Below are positions 43,430 to 52,912 of a DNA stretch of 64,000 nucleotides, one piece after another. The translations under genes and the position numbers were made by a program. The stretch's first letter is position 1. Every line of letters starts with the position of its first letter. Origin of the DNA: an uncultured Lachnospiraceae bacterium (GTDB taxonomy: Bacteria > Bacillota > Clostridia > Lachnospirales > Lachnospiraceae); contig CAJTOO010000010.1 of the NCBI GenBank assembly GCA_910577735.1, positions 62,001-126,000 of the forward strand, in the 5' to 3' direction. Under the pieces are notes generated by a model. It had not been told where the DNA came from. It saw only the letters and a list, made by a program, of their open reading frames with translations, and did no database searches.

Positions 43430-43601
43430 GTTATCCTCCATTTGAAAATATGCCGTCCGGCTTATTTCAATTATCTTCCTGTCTGTTTACGATACCGCTT
43501 GATTTTACAACATCTGCGCCCACTTGTAAAGTTTTATCCGTGAGACAGTGAAGTTGAAAGCTTTATGACTACTTATCCATTCTTATTTTACTAGAAATTC
43601 C

Positions 43602-43630
43602 TTGACGTGTCACTAGCATAATGATATAAA
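43602..43630 (+). promoter_or_regulatory. Promoter of prs
   Basis: TTGACG (43602-43607) and TATAAA (43625-43630) with a 17-base spacer. The transcript would start near 43637 and reach ATG 43699 through a leader containing a weak ACAGAC/GTCTGT stem. Confidence 0.8.
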
Positions 43631-43698
43631 AAAAGAGAATACACAGACAGCGAAAGGTCTCTCCGGTCTGTACAGTTCATATTACACAGGAGGATGAA

Positions 43699-44892
43699 AT
43701 GCCTAATACAGAACAACTGGAACATTCCATGCCGGTAGCACCGGTAAAACTGCTCACCGATAAATCTGCTCTCCCACTGGCTGAGAAAGTAAACAGCCAT
43801 CTTGTGGACTTTCGCAGAAATCTTAACAACAGCGTCAAAAATGATCCTGCCTTTCATGGTTATATGGAGGACAATTACCTTATGGAAGTAGCCTGTCCGC
43901 GTTTCGGGACCGGCGAGGGAAAAGCAATCCTGAATGATTCCATCCGCGGCAAAGATATCTTTATTCTGATTGACGTGTGCAACCACAGCATCACTTACAC
44001 CATGAACGGCTTTAGAAACCATATGTCTCCCGATGATCATTATCAGGACTTAAAAAGAATCATTTCTGCCGTCAACGGCAAAGCACACAGAATCAATGTC
44101 ATTATGCCTTTCCTCTATGAAGGCCGGCAGCATAAGAGAAACGGACGGGAATCCCTGGACTGTGCTTATGCTATCAAGGAACTGATGGACATGGGGGTAT
44201 CTAACTTCATCACCTTTGATGCTCATGATCCAAGAGTACAGAATTCTGTCCCTATAAAGGGATTTGATAATTTTACCCCACCTTATCAATTTATCCGTGC
44301 CTTACTCCGCATGGAAAAAAACCTCATTATTGATAAGGAGCATACTATCGTTATCAGCCCCGATGAAGGTGCGCTTGACAGAGCCGTATATTTTGCCAAC
44401 GTATTAGGGGTGGACACCGGCATGTTCTACAAACGAAGGGACTATTCTACCATGGTTGGCGGCAAGAACCCCATCGTTGCCCATGAGTTTCTGGGAGATA
44501 ATATTGACGGCAAAGACGTGATAGTCATAGATGATATGATTTCTTCCGGCGGCAGTATGATAGATACTGCCAGACAGCTCAAGAAGATGAATGCCAAACG
44601 GGTTTTTGTCTGCTGTACTTTCGGTCTTTTCACGGATGGTCTGTCCGCTTTCGACGATGCCTATGAGAAATGCTATATTGACCGGATCGTAACCACAAAC
44701 CTCTGCTACCAGCCGCCGGAACTGAAAGATAAACCCTACTACATTGAGGCTGATATGAGCAAATTCATCGCGTCCATTATCGATTTTATGAACCATGATG
44801 CTTCCATGGCCAATATCTATACTCCCACAGACAAGATTCACCAGATTCTTGCAAAATATAATAACCGGGAAGTGAACGCACTGGATATCTGA
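43699..44892 (+). CDS. prs: Ribose-phosphate pyrophosphokinase, long form
   Basis: Makes PRPP from ribose-5-phosphate and ATP for nucleotide, histidine and tryptophan synthesis. The 397-residue length exceeds the usual 310-320. An N-terminal extension of some 60 residues precedes the catalytic region FGTGEGKAILNDSIRGKDIF. MPFLYEGRQHKRNGRESLDC takes the place of the usual flexible ATP loop (PYARQDR), and TFDAHDPRVQN near 175 carries the conserved Asp-His. The PRPP loop is VIVIDDMISSGGSMIDTA near 275. AGGAGG lies five bases from ATG 43699. The divergence from the classical enzyme suggests different allosteric control, but the catalytic elements are intact. Confidence 0.92.
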   Translation: MPNTEQLEHSMPVAPVKLLTDKSALPLAEKVNSHLVDFRRNLNNSVKNDPAFHGYMEDNYLMEVACPRFGTGEGKAILNDSIRGKDIFILIDVCNHSITYTMNGFRNHMSPDDHYQDLKRIISAVNGKAHRINVIMPFLYEGRQHKRNGRESLDCAYAIKELMDMGVSNFITFDAHDPRVQNSVPIKGFDNFTPPYQFIRALLRMEKNLIIDKEHTIVISPDEGALDRAVYFANVLGVDTGMFYKRRDYSTMVGGKNPIVAHEFLGDNIDGKDVIVIDDMISSGGSMIDTARQLKKMNAKRVFVCCTFGLFTDGLSAFDDAYEKCYIDRIVTTNLCYQPPELKDKPYYIEADMSKFIASIIDFMNHDASMANIYTPTDKIHQILAKYNNREVNALDI

Positions 44893-44950
44893 CCCCGGAA
44901 AGTTATGTTACAGACTTTCCAGTCATCAGATCCTGTAAACGCAAACTATA

Positions 44951-44999
44951 AAAAGGGTGTCCCTTTTGTCATTTTATGACTTTTGGGACGCCCTTTCTT
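44951..44999. terminator. Long bidirectional terminator between prs and the HD-GYP gene
   Basis: AAAGGGTGTCCC...GTCAT pairs with ATGAC...GGGACGCCCTTT, about 20 base pairs with few mismatches and a short AT loop. A T-run (TTTTTATAG) follows on the minus strand and CTTTCTTC on the plus strand. Confidence 0.85.
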
Positions 45000-45007
45000 C
45001 GGATTCT

Positions 45008-46108
45008 CTATTCTTCATCATGATACACAGCCAGTAAATGTTCAAACTCGGCCTTCACCTCTGTAAAAGCTTTGAGAAGCTTAGGTGAGAACATACCGCT
45101 GTGTCCATTGATTATCATCTGATATGCCTTTTCCGATTCATAAGCAGCTTTATAGACGCGCTTCGAAGTCAATGCATCATATACATCCACCAAAGAGACA
45201 ATCTGTGCCGCGATACTGATCTCATCACCTTTCAAACCATCCGGATATCCTTTGCCATCGTATTTTTCATGATGATGTCTTGCGATATCACATGCGTAAT
45301 CAAAGATAACTCTGTCATTCAGGCGAATCCTATGCTGTATGATCTCCGCGCCTTTGGTCGTGTGTGACTTAATCAGTTCAAACTCATCCGCTGTCAGCTT
45401 ACCGGGTTTTAAAATAATACTGTCCGGAATGGCTATCTTTCCGATATCATGGAGTGAAGAAGCCCATCCAATCTGTTCTATCTTTTCTTCCGTCAATTCA
45501 TACTCCGGATAAAGTTTCATGACGCTCTTGCCCAGACATAAAGAGTACTCCCGGATTCTCTTAATATGCTGCTTGGACTCCATATTCCTGAATTCCACAA
45601 TATTACTGAGAGAATCAATCAATATCTCATTTACCTGATTGAGCTTCTTTGTCTGCTGTCTTAAAATACTGTTCTGTTTCTGGATATTGATATTCTGCTT
45701 CTTGACCATCAATTCCAGCTGCATTTTATACTGGAACCAACCGGCTGCATTATAAACCACCTGTTTCACCACATCCGGCTGATAGGGCTTCTTAAGGTAG
45801 CTCACAATACCATACTCATACCCCTTCCGTTCCATTTCAGGAGAAGATTCTGCCGTAAGCATAATAAAGGGGATTTTATTCAGGATATTTCTCTCCTTCA
45901 AATGTTCCAATACGGTAAAGCCATCCATAATCGGCATCAGGTTATCCAACAAAACTATGGCTATAGAGGCGAAATGACTGTTCAGAAGCTCAATCCCTTC
46001 CTTGCCGTTGCTGGCCTCTAAAATTTTATAATCCGATTGAAATAATTCCACCAGAATGGCACGGTCAATTGCATTGTCTTCAAAAATTAATATTGTATCA
46101 CGCTTCAT
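45008..46108 (-). CDS. Response regulator with HD-GYP phosphodiesterase output
   Basis: A 366-residue two-domain protein. Residues 1-120 form a receiver domain (ILIFEDNAIDRAIL with the acidic pocket, phospho-Asp in IVLLDNLMPIMDG near 54, and the final Lys in LKKPYQPD). A helical linker leads to an HD-GYP domain (about 160-366) with HDIGKIAIPDS near 218, ARHHHEKYDGKGYPDGLKGD near 280 and VDVYDALTSKR. All the metal and GYP residues are present, so c-di-GMP hydrolysis is expected. It lies 52 bases after the FapA-like gene on the same strand, so they are probably one transcript. The cognate kinase is not obvious; the kinase at 48420 has its own OmpR-type partner. Confidence 0.93.
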   Translation of the reverse strand: MKRDTILIFEDNAIDRAILVELFQSDYKILEASNGKEGIELLNSHFASIAIVLLDNLMPIMDGFTVLEHLKERNILNKIPFIMLTAESSPEMERKGYEYGIVSYLKKPYQPDVVKQVVYNAAGWFQYKMQLELMVKKQNINIQKQNSILRQQTKKLNQVNEILIDSLSNIVEFRNMESKQHIKRIREYSLCLGKSVMKLYPEYELTEEKIEQIGWASSLHDIGKIAIPDSIILKPGKLTADEFELIKSHTTKGAEIIQHRIRLNDRVIFDYACDIARHHHEKYDGKGYPDGLKGDEISIAAQIVSLVDVYDALTSKRVYKAAYESEKAYQMIINGHSGMFSPKLLKAFTEVKAEFEHLLAVYHDEE

Positions 46109-46160
46109 GGTCTTCTCATACTTTCTGTTATTTTATTTGATGCTGCTTTCCAGCGACCTG

Positions 46161-48293
46161 CTACATGCTCACCATGACTACCTGTTTATTCTTGAGCTTA
46201 AAGATGACCCTCTTCACTTCAGCAGGCAGCATATACTTTATACTGTTGATGATGATCAGACTGCCCTCATATGCCCTCCCCCTGACATAAACCGGTTCCG
46301 CCATGACCTGATCTGTCATATTAGCCAGTTTGGCTGCTTCTCCATCTAATTCTGCAAGTCTTTGACCCTCTACCTCCATCGCCGCAAAAATCTTACGCTG
46401 TATCTCTTCCGGAACCTCTTTGCCAGCAGAATACAAAGCAAGTATTTTGTCCCTCTGCTTTTCCAAAGCCTCCATGTTCTTTAAGAGTTTCTCTCTCTCC
46501 TGCACGTACTCTGCCTGCTCTTTCTCATACAGCTCGTTTCTTCCCACATCCAAAACTGTCTTAAGGTGCAGTCTGTTTCCAAGATTGTAGGTATCCACAC
46601 CTCTTACCGCGCTTATCGTTCCGCCAAGCAGCACCCCTTTGCTCCCTGATACGATCACCTTTCCCATGGTACTGATATTGCTGTTCATAATATAGTTAGC
46701 CTTCACATTACCGCCGGCCTGGATTTTCACTGCTTCAAAAAAGCTTCCGGAAACCTCGCCGCCTGCTTCAATAAAACAGTCGTTCTTAGAACAGCTTCCC
46801 TGCTTGATCATAATATTTCCGCCGGCAATCAATCTGGCAGCCTCTACATTCTGCTCGATAATAATGTCTCCGCTTGCCTTGATATATCCGCCCGAAGAAA
46901 TACTGCCGACCACATATACGGAACCATCCACTTCAAGTTTACCGGTAACAGCAGTCACATCTTCCCGTACCACCAATATATTGGTAATTGTGATACGCCC
47001 GGCTGTATATTCAAATTTGCCGTTCATTCTGGAAAGATATGTCACACCATCATCTGCTATGGTAAAACCTACACCTCTGATGGGCTTTTTCTCTGTTCCA
47101 TTTTCGGCATGTATGGATTCACCATAAATATTCTTTCCGCTGATACCTTTCTCAGCCCGGTGATAGACGGCTATCTTTTCCCCTTCATCCACCATCTCAA
47201 AAGCCTCAATATTGACATAATCAACACTTCCATCCGGAAGCGGCGCCGGAATACGAGGCAAATCAAGTCTGACGAAAAATTCAAACCATCCATCCTTACC
47301 CCTCTGGGCAGGAATTCCTTCCGCAATCAGTATCTTTTCATTGAGCCTTTTCTTATCAATCATGTCTGCGATGGCGTCCTGCTTAATTCCATAAACGATT
47401 TCCCGTCTTTCCAAATCCTGGTAAATATCTTCTTTGGTGACCATGTTACCCGGAACCCAAGGGATATATGCATAAGCCTTATTACCGTTTTCCTCTATGG
47501 AAATAACAAATTCACACTTCCTATGTGACTCAAAAAATGATTTTTTACCGCCATTATTTTCCTGACGGTTTTCCCTTTCAGATTTCTTCTCAGATACTTC
47601 ACCGGATGTTCCGCTGGCTCTCTTTCTGTTGATAACCGCCTGACGTTTCTCCTTCATGTCTGTGGCAGAAAAAACCAGACTGCTGTATGTGGATACATCC
47701 AGACCCGCCTCCATCCCTAGGCGAATCTGTTTCATCTGTGCATGACTATACAGATGATTTGTATAAACAGATACATCCAGCTTCTTCTCCAGGCCCAGAC
47801 GAATCTCCTGCATCTGCATCCAATTATACCGGCTGTCGGCATAAGGGGAAATATCTAATTCTTCGCACAATCCAATCCGAATCTCGTGAATCTGCGGTGC
47901 ACACATATCATCACTGATCCACTGATCTAACGGCAGCCTGTTGAGCAATGCGAGCCGGATTTCCTCCAGATCGTCATCCTCAAATCCCCTCTTGACATAG
48001 GGAATCAGGTTGGTTGCAGAATACAGTGCAAGCCGAATCTGCCGCATGGTCTCATAGCTATAATCCGGATTGGCATAGATTGAAGCATCTACCTTATCCT
48101 TAAGTCCCATACGAATCTGTTCCATCTGTAGCCAGTTGAATTCCGGATTGGTATAGACAGAAACGTCCAATCCCTCTTCTTTTCCAAGCTTAATCTCCTG
48201 ATTCTGTGCTTTCTGATATTCGGAATTTTCCATCATCGGAAAATGTACTTCCTGCTGTTTGTTAGAAACCTGATCGCCCATATCTATTACCAT
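46161..48293 (-). CDS. FapA/DUF342 polymer-forming protein with N-terminal 26-residue repeats
   Basis: A 710-residue cytosolic protein. Residues 30-211 are seven tandem 26-residue repeats (separate entry). A Lys/Glu-rich linker follows, then a DUF342 core from about 265: NKAYAYIPWVPGNMVTKEDI, and AYHRAEKGISGKNIYGE-like segments near 375. A long right-handed beta-solenoid follows (EVDGSVYVVGSISSGGYIKA; SGDIIIEQNVEAARLIAGG), then a coiled coil (about 590-660) and a short beta tail. FapA-type proteins are linked to polar assembly and cytoskeleton-like scaffolds; no flagellar structural genes are here. Two start codons are possible (48293 or 48281); SD support is weak for both. A perfect -10 promoter lies at 48335. 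Confidence 0.85.
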   Translation of the reverse strand: MVIDMGDQVSNKQQEVHFPMMENSEYQKAQNQEIKLGKEEGLDVSVYTNPEFNWLQMEQIRMGLKDKVDASIYANPDYSYETMRQIRLALYSATNLIPYVKRGFEDDDLEEIRLALLNRLPLDQWISDDMCAPQIHEIRIGLCEELDISPYADSRYNWMQMQEIRLGLEKKLDVSVYTNHLYSHAQMKQIRLGMEAGLDVSTYSSLVFSATDMKEKRQAVINRKRASGTSGEVSEKKSERENRQENNGGKKSFFESHRKCEFVISIEENGNKAYAYIPWVPGNMVTKEDIYQDLERREIVYGIKQDAIADMIDKKRLNEKILIAEGIPAQRGKDGWFEFFVRLDLPRIPAPLPDGSVDYVNIEAFEMVDEGEKIAVYHRAEKGISGKNIYGESIHAENGTEKKPIRGVGFTIADDGVTYLSRMNGKFEYTAGRITITNILVVREDVTAVTGKLEVDGSVYVVGSISSGGYIKASGDIIIEQNVEAARLIAGGNIMIKQGSCSKNDCFIEAGGEVSGSFFEAVKIQAGGNVKANYIMNSNISTMGKVIVSGSKGVLLGGTISAVRGVDTYNLGNRLHLKTVLDVGRNELYEKEQAEYVQEREKLLKNMEALEKQRDKILALYSAGKEVPEEIQRKIFAAMEVEGQRLAELDGEAAKLANMTDQVMAEPVYVRGRAYEGSLIIINSIKYMLPAEVKRVIFKLKNKQVVMVSM
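47661..48206 (-). repeat. Seven tandem 26-residue repeats in the FapA-like protein
   Basis: Each unit follows the pattern QM.EIRLGLE..LDVS.YTNP.YS.. and has exactly 26 residues with no insertion. Units 1, 2, 5, 6 and 7 are close to consensus; units 3 and 4 have lost the D-S-x-Y core but keep the EIRLAL helix. A truncated eighth (DMKEKRQAV) follows. The pattern suggests helix-turn-helix pairs forming a solenoid. Confidence 0.9.
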
Positions 48294-48334
48294 GCTTTCC
48301 TGCTATAGCATTAAGTGATATCTATATTCTGTCC

Positions 48335-48363
48335 ATTATAACAAGTTCCCAATGAAAAGTCAA
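48335..48363 (-). promoter_or_regulatory. Promoter of the FapA-HD-GYP transcript
   Basis: TTGACT (48363-48358) and a perfect TATAAT (48340-48335) on the minus strand, spacer 17 bases, predicted start near 48328. Confidence 0.85.
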
Positions 48364-48364
48364 A

Positions 48365-48417
48365 AGCAAATCAGGAAAAGCTTCACCAAACTTAAGCAAA
48401 AGCTTTTCCTGATTTTG
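48365..48417 (-). terminator. Terminator of the sensor-kinase transcript
   Basis: A perfect 15-base stem (AATCAGGAAAAGCTT with AAGCTTTTCCTGATT) with a 16-base loop; TTTGCTTTTGAC follows on the minus strand. It sits three bases after the kinase stop and directly before the next promoter. Confidence 0.8.
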
Positions 48418-48419
48418 TG

Positions 48420-51122
48420 CTATTCGGCCAGACTCTTTGCCACCGGGAAGGTCAACAATACTTTAAACAAATCACCATCCAGCTGAATCTCGAATGCCCC
48501 CTTCTGGGCCACCGTCAGATTCTTGGCTATGGACAGTCCAAGCCCACTGCCCTCCGTTGTCCTGGATACATCTCCGCGGATAAAACGTTCTGTCAGTTCC
48601 TCCGGATTACAGTTTAAGGGCGTGGCGGAAATATTCTTGATGGATATCACAATCTCTGATGCATCCTGCCGCCCGTCTATACTCACATAGACCCTTGTAC
48701 CGGTCATGGCATACTTATATATATTATTAAAAAGGTTCTCCATCACGCGCCAGATTCTGCGGCTGTCTGCCTCAATGACCGCCTCCTGGGTATTGACATT
48801 CATCACCGTGGTGAGCCCCTTCTGCTCAAACTTCTCGGAAAACTCTCCAATCGTCTGGTTCATCAGTTCCGTCAGATTGATCCGCTCAAAATTAAGACTG
48901 ATATTGCCGGAAGTAATCTTGCTGGCTTCCACCAGATCGTCCGTAAGCTGTTTCAGACGCTGGGATTTCTCATCCAGTACCAGGATATAATTCTGTATCT
49001 TCTTATTGTCCACCTGTTCTCTCTTCAGAAGATCCACATAATTGATGATGGAAGTGAGAGGCGTCTTGATATCATGGGATACATTGGTAATCAGATCTGC
49101 CTTCATACGTTCATCCTTCATGCTGATCTCCACCGCTTCCTTAATGCCTTTTCCTATGCTGTTGACTGAATTGGCAAGCGTCAGGTTATCCCCGTGCAGT
49201 TCACCGGTATGAATCTGGTAATTTATCTCTCCGCTGGCGATAGTCTCAATGCCCTTCACAATGCCCTGGCGTTCCTTTGTGTCTTTGTAGATCAAAATTC
49301 CCACCAGGATATCTACTGCCACCGCAATAAAAAGTATGAACAGATTGCCGGCGCTGACAGACCACAGCACCATAAATAAGTTGAATCCCAGGAAGATACC
49401 GTAAGGAACCCAGGTCCTTATAACAACATTCCCGTTGTCATACACATTCCAGGCAAATTTTTTCGCCCTGCTCAAAAGTCTGTACAGATAACTGTTTTTC
49501 CACAAAGTCCTGGCTTTTACCCTTCTGACCAGACTATAGAAAAAGAAAGTAAAGATTACATCTGCAACAAACACACTGCCAAGGATAAGCGCCTTAAACC
49601 AATCCTCATGGATTGCTTCCCTGCAATAGGTCAGACTCATAAGCTTAACGCCCAGCATCTGGGTCACAACAATCATCACCCATATCACAAGGACTGCTAC
49701 ACCAGCCGCGATGAACAATGCCGCTTCTGTAGGGACTTTATCAAAAGATCCCAGTCTGGTATAACGATTCCCCTCTTCATCCAAATAACGCCCTGTTACC
49801 ATGGTCTGGTAAAGGAAGAGCAGCAGATACAGAATCGCCGCAGTCAGAAATACCACTGTCCACTGCCACCGGTAAGGCATATATTCCGCCCCCTGGGTAA
49901 AGGCATCCTTTACCGGATAAGAAGTGTCAACGTTGATCCAGATCTTGACTGTCTCCGGATAAGCATAATCATATTCCTGCAAAATTTTACGGATTGTACT
50001 CTCAGCAATATTGGTATTGGTCTTATAAATCATTTCAGAAGGACTGTAATAAACAAACTTCTCATGCGGCATCACAGCACTGCTTTCAGGTTCTGCGAAT
50101 GTTTCCATCATTTCAAGAACCCACTCTCTGTAAGAACTTTCGGCTTCCATATTGCTATAATACTGAACCTCATCCCCCACTGTCTTGGCGATCAGATAAC
50201 GCACATTGGAATTTTGGGCACTATAATACTCCCGGTAATCCACATATTCGTTATAATTGTAAGCAAGATTTTCTGCCGCCCTTTCAACGTTTGCACAAAG
50301 CTCCCCGTAAAGCGTCCAATCAGATACATATTCTTCCAGATTCTTATCTTCCACGGTTTTATAACGGTTCACCATAACATTATAAGTGTATATTGGCACC
50401 CCGTCTTCATTCACACTGTCTGTAACCTCACTGATCTTTGTCTCCTCCAAGGTATTCAGTTCATTGACCGGCTGATACCCTGACACAAACCCGTCTCCCT
50501 CATCACTTCCCGGGCTAAAGATTTGATTGGCAGATACATCACTTACGAAAGTATAACTCTGAATATCGGATTTCAGATAACTAGCATCCGAAGTATTGTA
50601 ATATTTACTCTTAGAATCCATGGTCGTGACCTTAGTCATCGGTGCCAGGAAGTTATCTGCCTGTTCCCTGGTCATGTCTGTAGGAATATACTCAAAACCA
50701 TAGTTGGCCCACTTGAGCAGATCCTCCAGATAATAATTCGCCGTCACATACTGTTCCGGCAGCCCGATATCACGGCAGTTATAAGCCGTCACATCTACCA
50801 CCTTACCGCCATCAAACACTTCTTCCGTCTCCAGCTGGCTGCTCACGACTCCCAGACGGATAACATCCGCCATGGCATAGCCAAAAATAGTGTTGAACAG
50901 TTCAGAATCTTCAAAGTTTTTCTCCTTGCCGGCGTAATGCGTGTAACTGGTATAACTGCCATTGGAACGAAATCCTTCAATCCGCACCGTTGTGCTGGCA
51001 ACTGTTACTACCAGTGCCAGCGCCATGACTGCTAACATCACATGCTGTATGATGCGGCAGATCATTCTGATGCCGTATCTTTGTTTTTTCGGCTTTTTAT
51101 CTTTCTCTGCTTTTTTCCCCAT
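48420..51122 (-). CDS. Large sensor histidine kinase
   Basis: A 900-residue membrane kinase. ATG 51122 (MGKKAEKDKKPKKQRYGIR) is favoured, as GGAG lies six bases before it; ATG 51134 is the alternative. One membrane segment (about 25-45) is followed by an extracellular domain of about 360 residues without a recognised fold. Five or so further membrane segments lie between about 405 and 590. Then come a HAMP-like region and the kinase core: H-box NVSHDIKTPLTSIINYVDLL near 683, N-box MENLFNNIYKYA and G-box GSGLGLSIAKNL. It follows its response regulator by 68 bases. Ligand unknown. Confidence 0.92.
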   Translation of the reverse strand: MGKKAEKDKKPKKQRYGIRMICRIIQHVMLAVMALALVVTVASTTVRIEGFRSNGSYTSYTHYAGKEKNFEDSELFNTIFGYAMADVIRLGVVSSQLETEEVFDGGKVVDVTAYNCRDIGLPEQYVTANYYLEDLLKWANYGFEYIPTDMTREQADNFLAPMTKVTTMDSKSKYYNTSDASYLKSDIQSYTFVSDVSANQIFSPGSDEGDGFVSGYQPVNELNTLEETKISEVTDSVNEDGVPIYTYNVMVNRYKTVEDKNLEEYVSDWTLYGELCANVERAAENLAYNYNEYVDYREYYSAQNSNVRYLIAKTVGDEVQYYSNMEAESSYREWVLEMMETFAEPESSAVMPHEKFVYYSPSEMIYKTNTNIAESTIRKILQEYDYAYPETVKIWINVDTSYPVKDAFTQGAEYMPYRWQWTVVFLTAAILYLLLFLYQTMVTGRYLDEEGNRYTRLGSFDKVPTEAALFIAAGVAVLVIWVMIVVTQMLGVKLMSLTYCREAIHEDWFKALILGSVFVADVIFTFFFYSLVRRVKARTLWKNSYLYRLLSRAKKFAWNVYDNGNVVIRTWVPYGIFLGFNLFMVLWSVSAGNLFILFIAVAVDILVGILIYKDTKERQGIVKGIETIASGEINYQIHTGELHGDNLTLANSVNSIGKGIKEAVEISMKDERMKADLITNVSHDIKTPLTSIINYVDLLKREQVDNKKIQNYILVLDEKSQRLKQLTDDLVEASKITSGNISLNFERINLTELMNQTIGEFSEKFEQKGLTTVMNVNTQEAVIEADSRRIWRVMENLFNNIYKYAMTGTRVYVSIDGRQDASEIVISIKNISATPLNCNPEELTERFIRGDVSRTTEGSGLGLSIAKNLTVAQKGAFEIQLDGDLFKVLLTFPVAKSLAE

Positions 51123-51190
51123 CTGCTTCTCCATTTCTGCGCTGCTATCGCCTTACCCCTGTCAAGATTACGCATGAACGAGTTCCTTTG

Positions 51191-51883
51191 CTATTGCTTT
51201 TCAATCTTATAGCCTACACCCCATACTACCTTGAGGTATCTGGGTTCTTTGGGATTGATTTCAATTTTTTCCCGAATGTGTCTGATATGTACCGCTACCG
51301 TATTGTCCGCTCCGATAGCCTCCTCGTTCCAGATACTCTCATAAATCTGGTCAATAGAAAAAACCCGGCCGCAATTCTTCACAAGAAGCAGCAGTATATT
51401 GTATTCTATTGGCGTCAGTTTCACACTGTCACCATCCACTGTCACTTCCTTGGTATCATCATTGATACACAGACCTCCCACTTGATAAAGCGCATTGTTG
51501 TCTGTGTTCAGATTACCGAGAGTGGTGTACCTGCGCAGGTTTGATTTCACTCTCGCCACCAGTTCCAGCGGGTTAAAGGGTTTTGTGATATAATCATCGG
51601 CTCCGATATTTAACCCTAAAATCTTATCACTGTCCTCTGACTTGGCTGACAGGAAGATGATCGGAATGCTGGAGTATTCCCGGATTTTTAAAGTAGCATG
51701 AATACCATCCAGCTTGGGCATCATGATATCGATCAGAAGCAGATGAATCTGTTGCTCCTTTAACACCTTGATTGCCTGCTGTCCATCGTAGGCTTTAAAG
51801 ATTGTATATCCTTCCTGTAACAGATAGATTTCGATTGCATCCACAATCTCCTTGTCATCATCACATACCAGAATATTGGCCAT
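51191..51883 (-). CDS. OmpR-family response regulator
   Basis: A 230-residue transcription regulator. The receiver domain (1-115) has ILVCDDDKEIVDAIEIYL, phospho-Asp in LLIDIMMPKLDG near residue 54 and the Lys in ADDYITKPFNP. The winged-helix DNA-binding domain (about 130-230) has LTPIEYNILLLLVKNCGRVF and VAVHIRHIREKIE. It is the first gene of a two-gene operon with the kinase at 48420, which should phosphorylate it. Targets unknown. Confidence 0.95.
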   Translation of the reverse strand: MANILVCDDDKEIVDAIEIYLLQEGYTIFKAYDGQQAIKVLKEQQIHLLLIDIMMPKLDGIHATLKIREYSSIPIIFLSAKSEDSDKILGLNIGADDYITKPFNPLELVARVKSNLRRYTTLGNLNTDNNALYQVGGLCINDDTKEVTVDGDSVKLTPIEYNILLLLVKNCGRVFSIDQIYESIWNEEAIGADNTVAVHIRHIREKIEINPKEPRYLKVVWGVGYKIEKQ

Positions 51884-51986
51884 TTGTTTTCACCTCTCTT
51901 GTGCTTTCGTATAGTATCATTCAAACATAGAAACATAAAGGAATAGATGGGAAATTTTTTAATAGTTTCTTAATTCATAGTAACAT

Positions 51987-52802
51987 TTACAGCAGCCCCA
52001 GAAAAGCTCCCAGATTTCCTCTCCTGCCCTGACTCGCCCGATGGGAGAAAAGGTAATCGCTGTTGTGACAAGTACACAAATCTGTCACCTGAATACTGGA
52101 CGGCAGTATTCCCGCTTCTGTTAACACAATCTCATTTGCACGCCACAGATCAAGCTGATACTTCCCGCCGCCTTTGGAAAGCAGTATCTCCTGCTCCTGT
52201 CCCGGCTTACGAAATTCCTCTCTGAAAGCCCCGGCCACATCCTCGCTGACTTCATAGCACGCCTGACATATGGAGGGTCCCACAGCCGCCACCACATCCG
52301 CAGGATCCGTACCATAGACTTCTTTCATCTTCTCCACCACACACCGCCCCATCCGGCCTACAGTGCCGCGCCAGCCGGAATGCGCCAGTGCAATGGCGCG
52401 GTGTTTCGTGTCCACAAAATATAAAGGAACACAGTCTGCATAAAAGGTCGCCAGAACAATACCTGGCTCATCCGTCAGAAGTCCGTCCACATCATGATAA
52501 TCACGTGATCTTGTGACTCCCTTGCCGCCGTCTTGTCTGCCAGCCACCATAAGATTCGTGGTATGGGTCTGGTCAGAACAGACGATATCTTCCATCTGAC
52601 AGCCAAGCACGTCTGCAATCCGTCTATAGTTCTCATCCACTGCTTCCCTCTCATCCCCTCTTGTATAACTTAAGTTCATGGAAGCATAGATTCCTTTGCT
52701 GACGCCGCCAAGCCTGGTGGAAAACAAGTGTTTTACCATGCCCGTCTCTTCCAGAAGCGGAAAGGTAAGATACTCCAGTTCGCCTGTACGATTTCGTTTC
52801 AT
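51987..52802 (-). CDS. pgeF: Purine nucleoside phosphorylase-like / laccase-domain protein PgeF (YfiH)
   Basis: Cytosolic protein of the multicopper-oxidase-like YfiH family, credited with peptidoglycan-editing (removing wrongly inserted Ser from stem peptides) or purine nucleoside phosphorylase activity. ATG 52802 (MKRNRTGELEYLTFPLL), with AAGGA upstream, gives 271 residues. Metal-ligand motifs are SDQTHTTNLMV, ATFYADCVPLYFVDTKH, ALAHSGWRGTVGRMG and VGPSICQACYEVSEDV. It lies 110 bases after yraN on the same strand, at the end of the large housekeeping operon. Confidence 0.93.
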   Translation of the reverse strand: MKRNRTGELEYLTFPLLEETGMVKHLFSTRLGGVSKGIYASMNLSYTRGDEREAVDENYRRIADVLGCQMEDIVCSDQTHTTNLMVAGRQDGGKGVTRSRDYHDVDGLLTDEPGIVLATFYADCVPLYFVDTKHRAIALAHSGWRGTVGRMGRCVVEKMKEVYGTDPADVVAAVGPSICQACYEVSEDVAGAFREEFRKPGQEQEILLSKGGGKYQLDLWRANEIVLTEAGILPSSIQVTDLCTCHNSDYLFSHRASQGRRGNLGAFLGLL

Positions 52803-52870
52803 CTGTCTTTCCTTTTGGTGTCTGTATAATTCCATATGTCAACCCTCTCTGTCCGCTTATACCAATATCT

Positions 52871-52907
52871 GCCGGGCAGTCTGTCCCTTGTCTTACCGCT
52901 GCCCGGC
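52871..52907. other. Hairpin between yraN and pgeF
   Basis: A perfect nine-base stem GCCGGGCAG/CTGCCCGGC with a 19-base loop and no T-run. More likely an mRNA processing or stability element than a terminator. Confidence 0.5.
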
Positions 52908-52912
52908 CTTTC

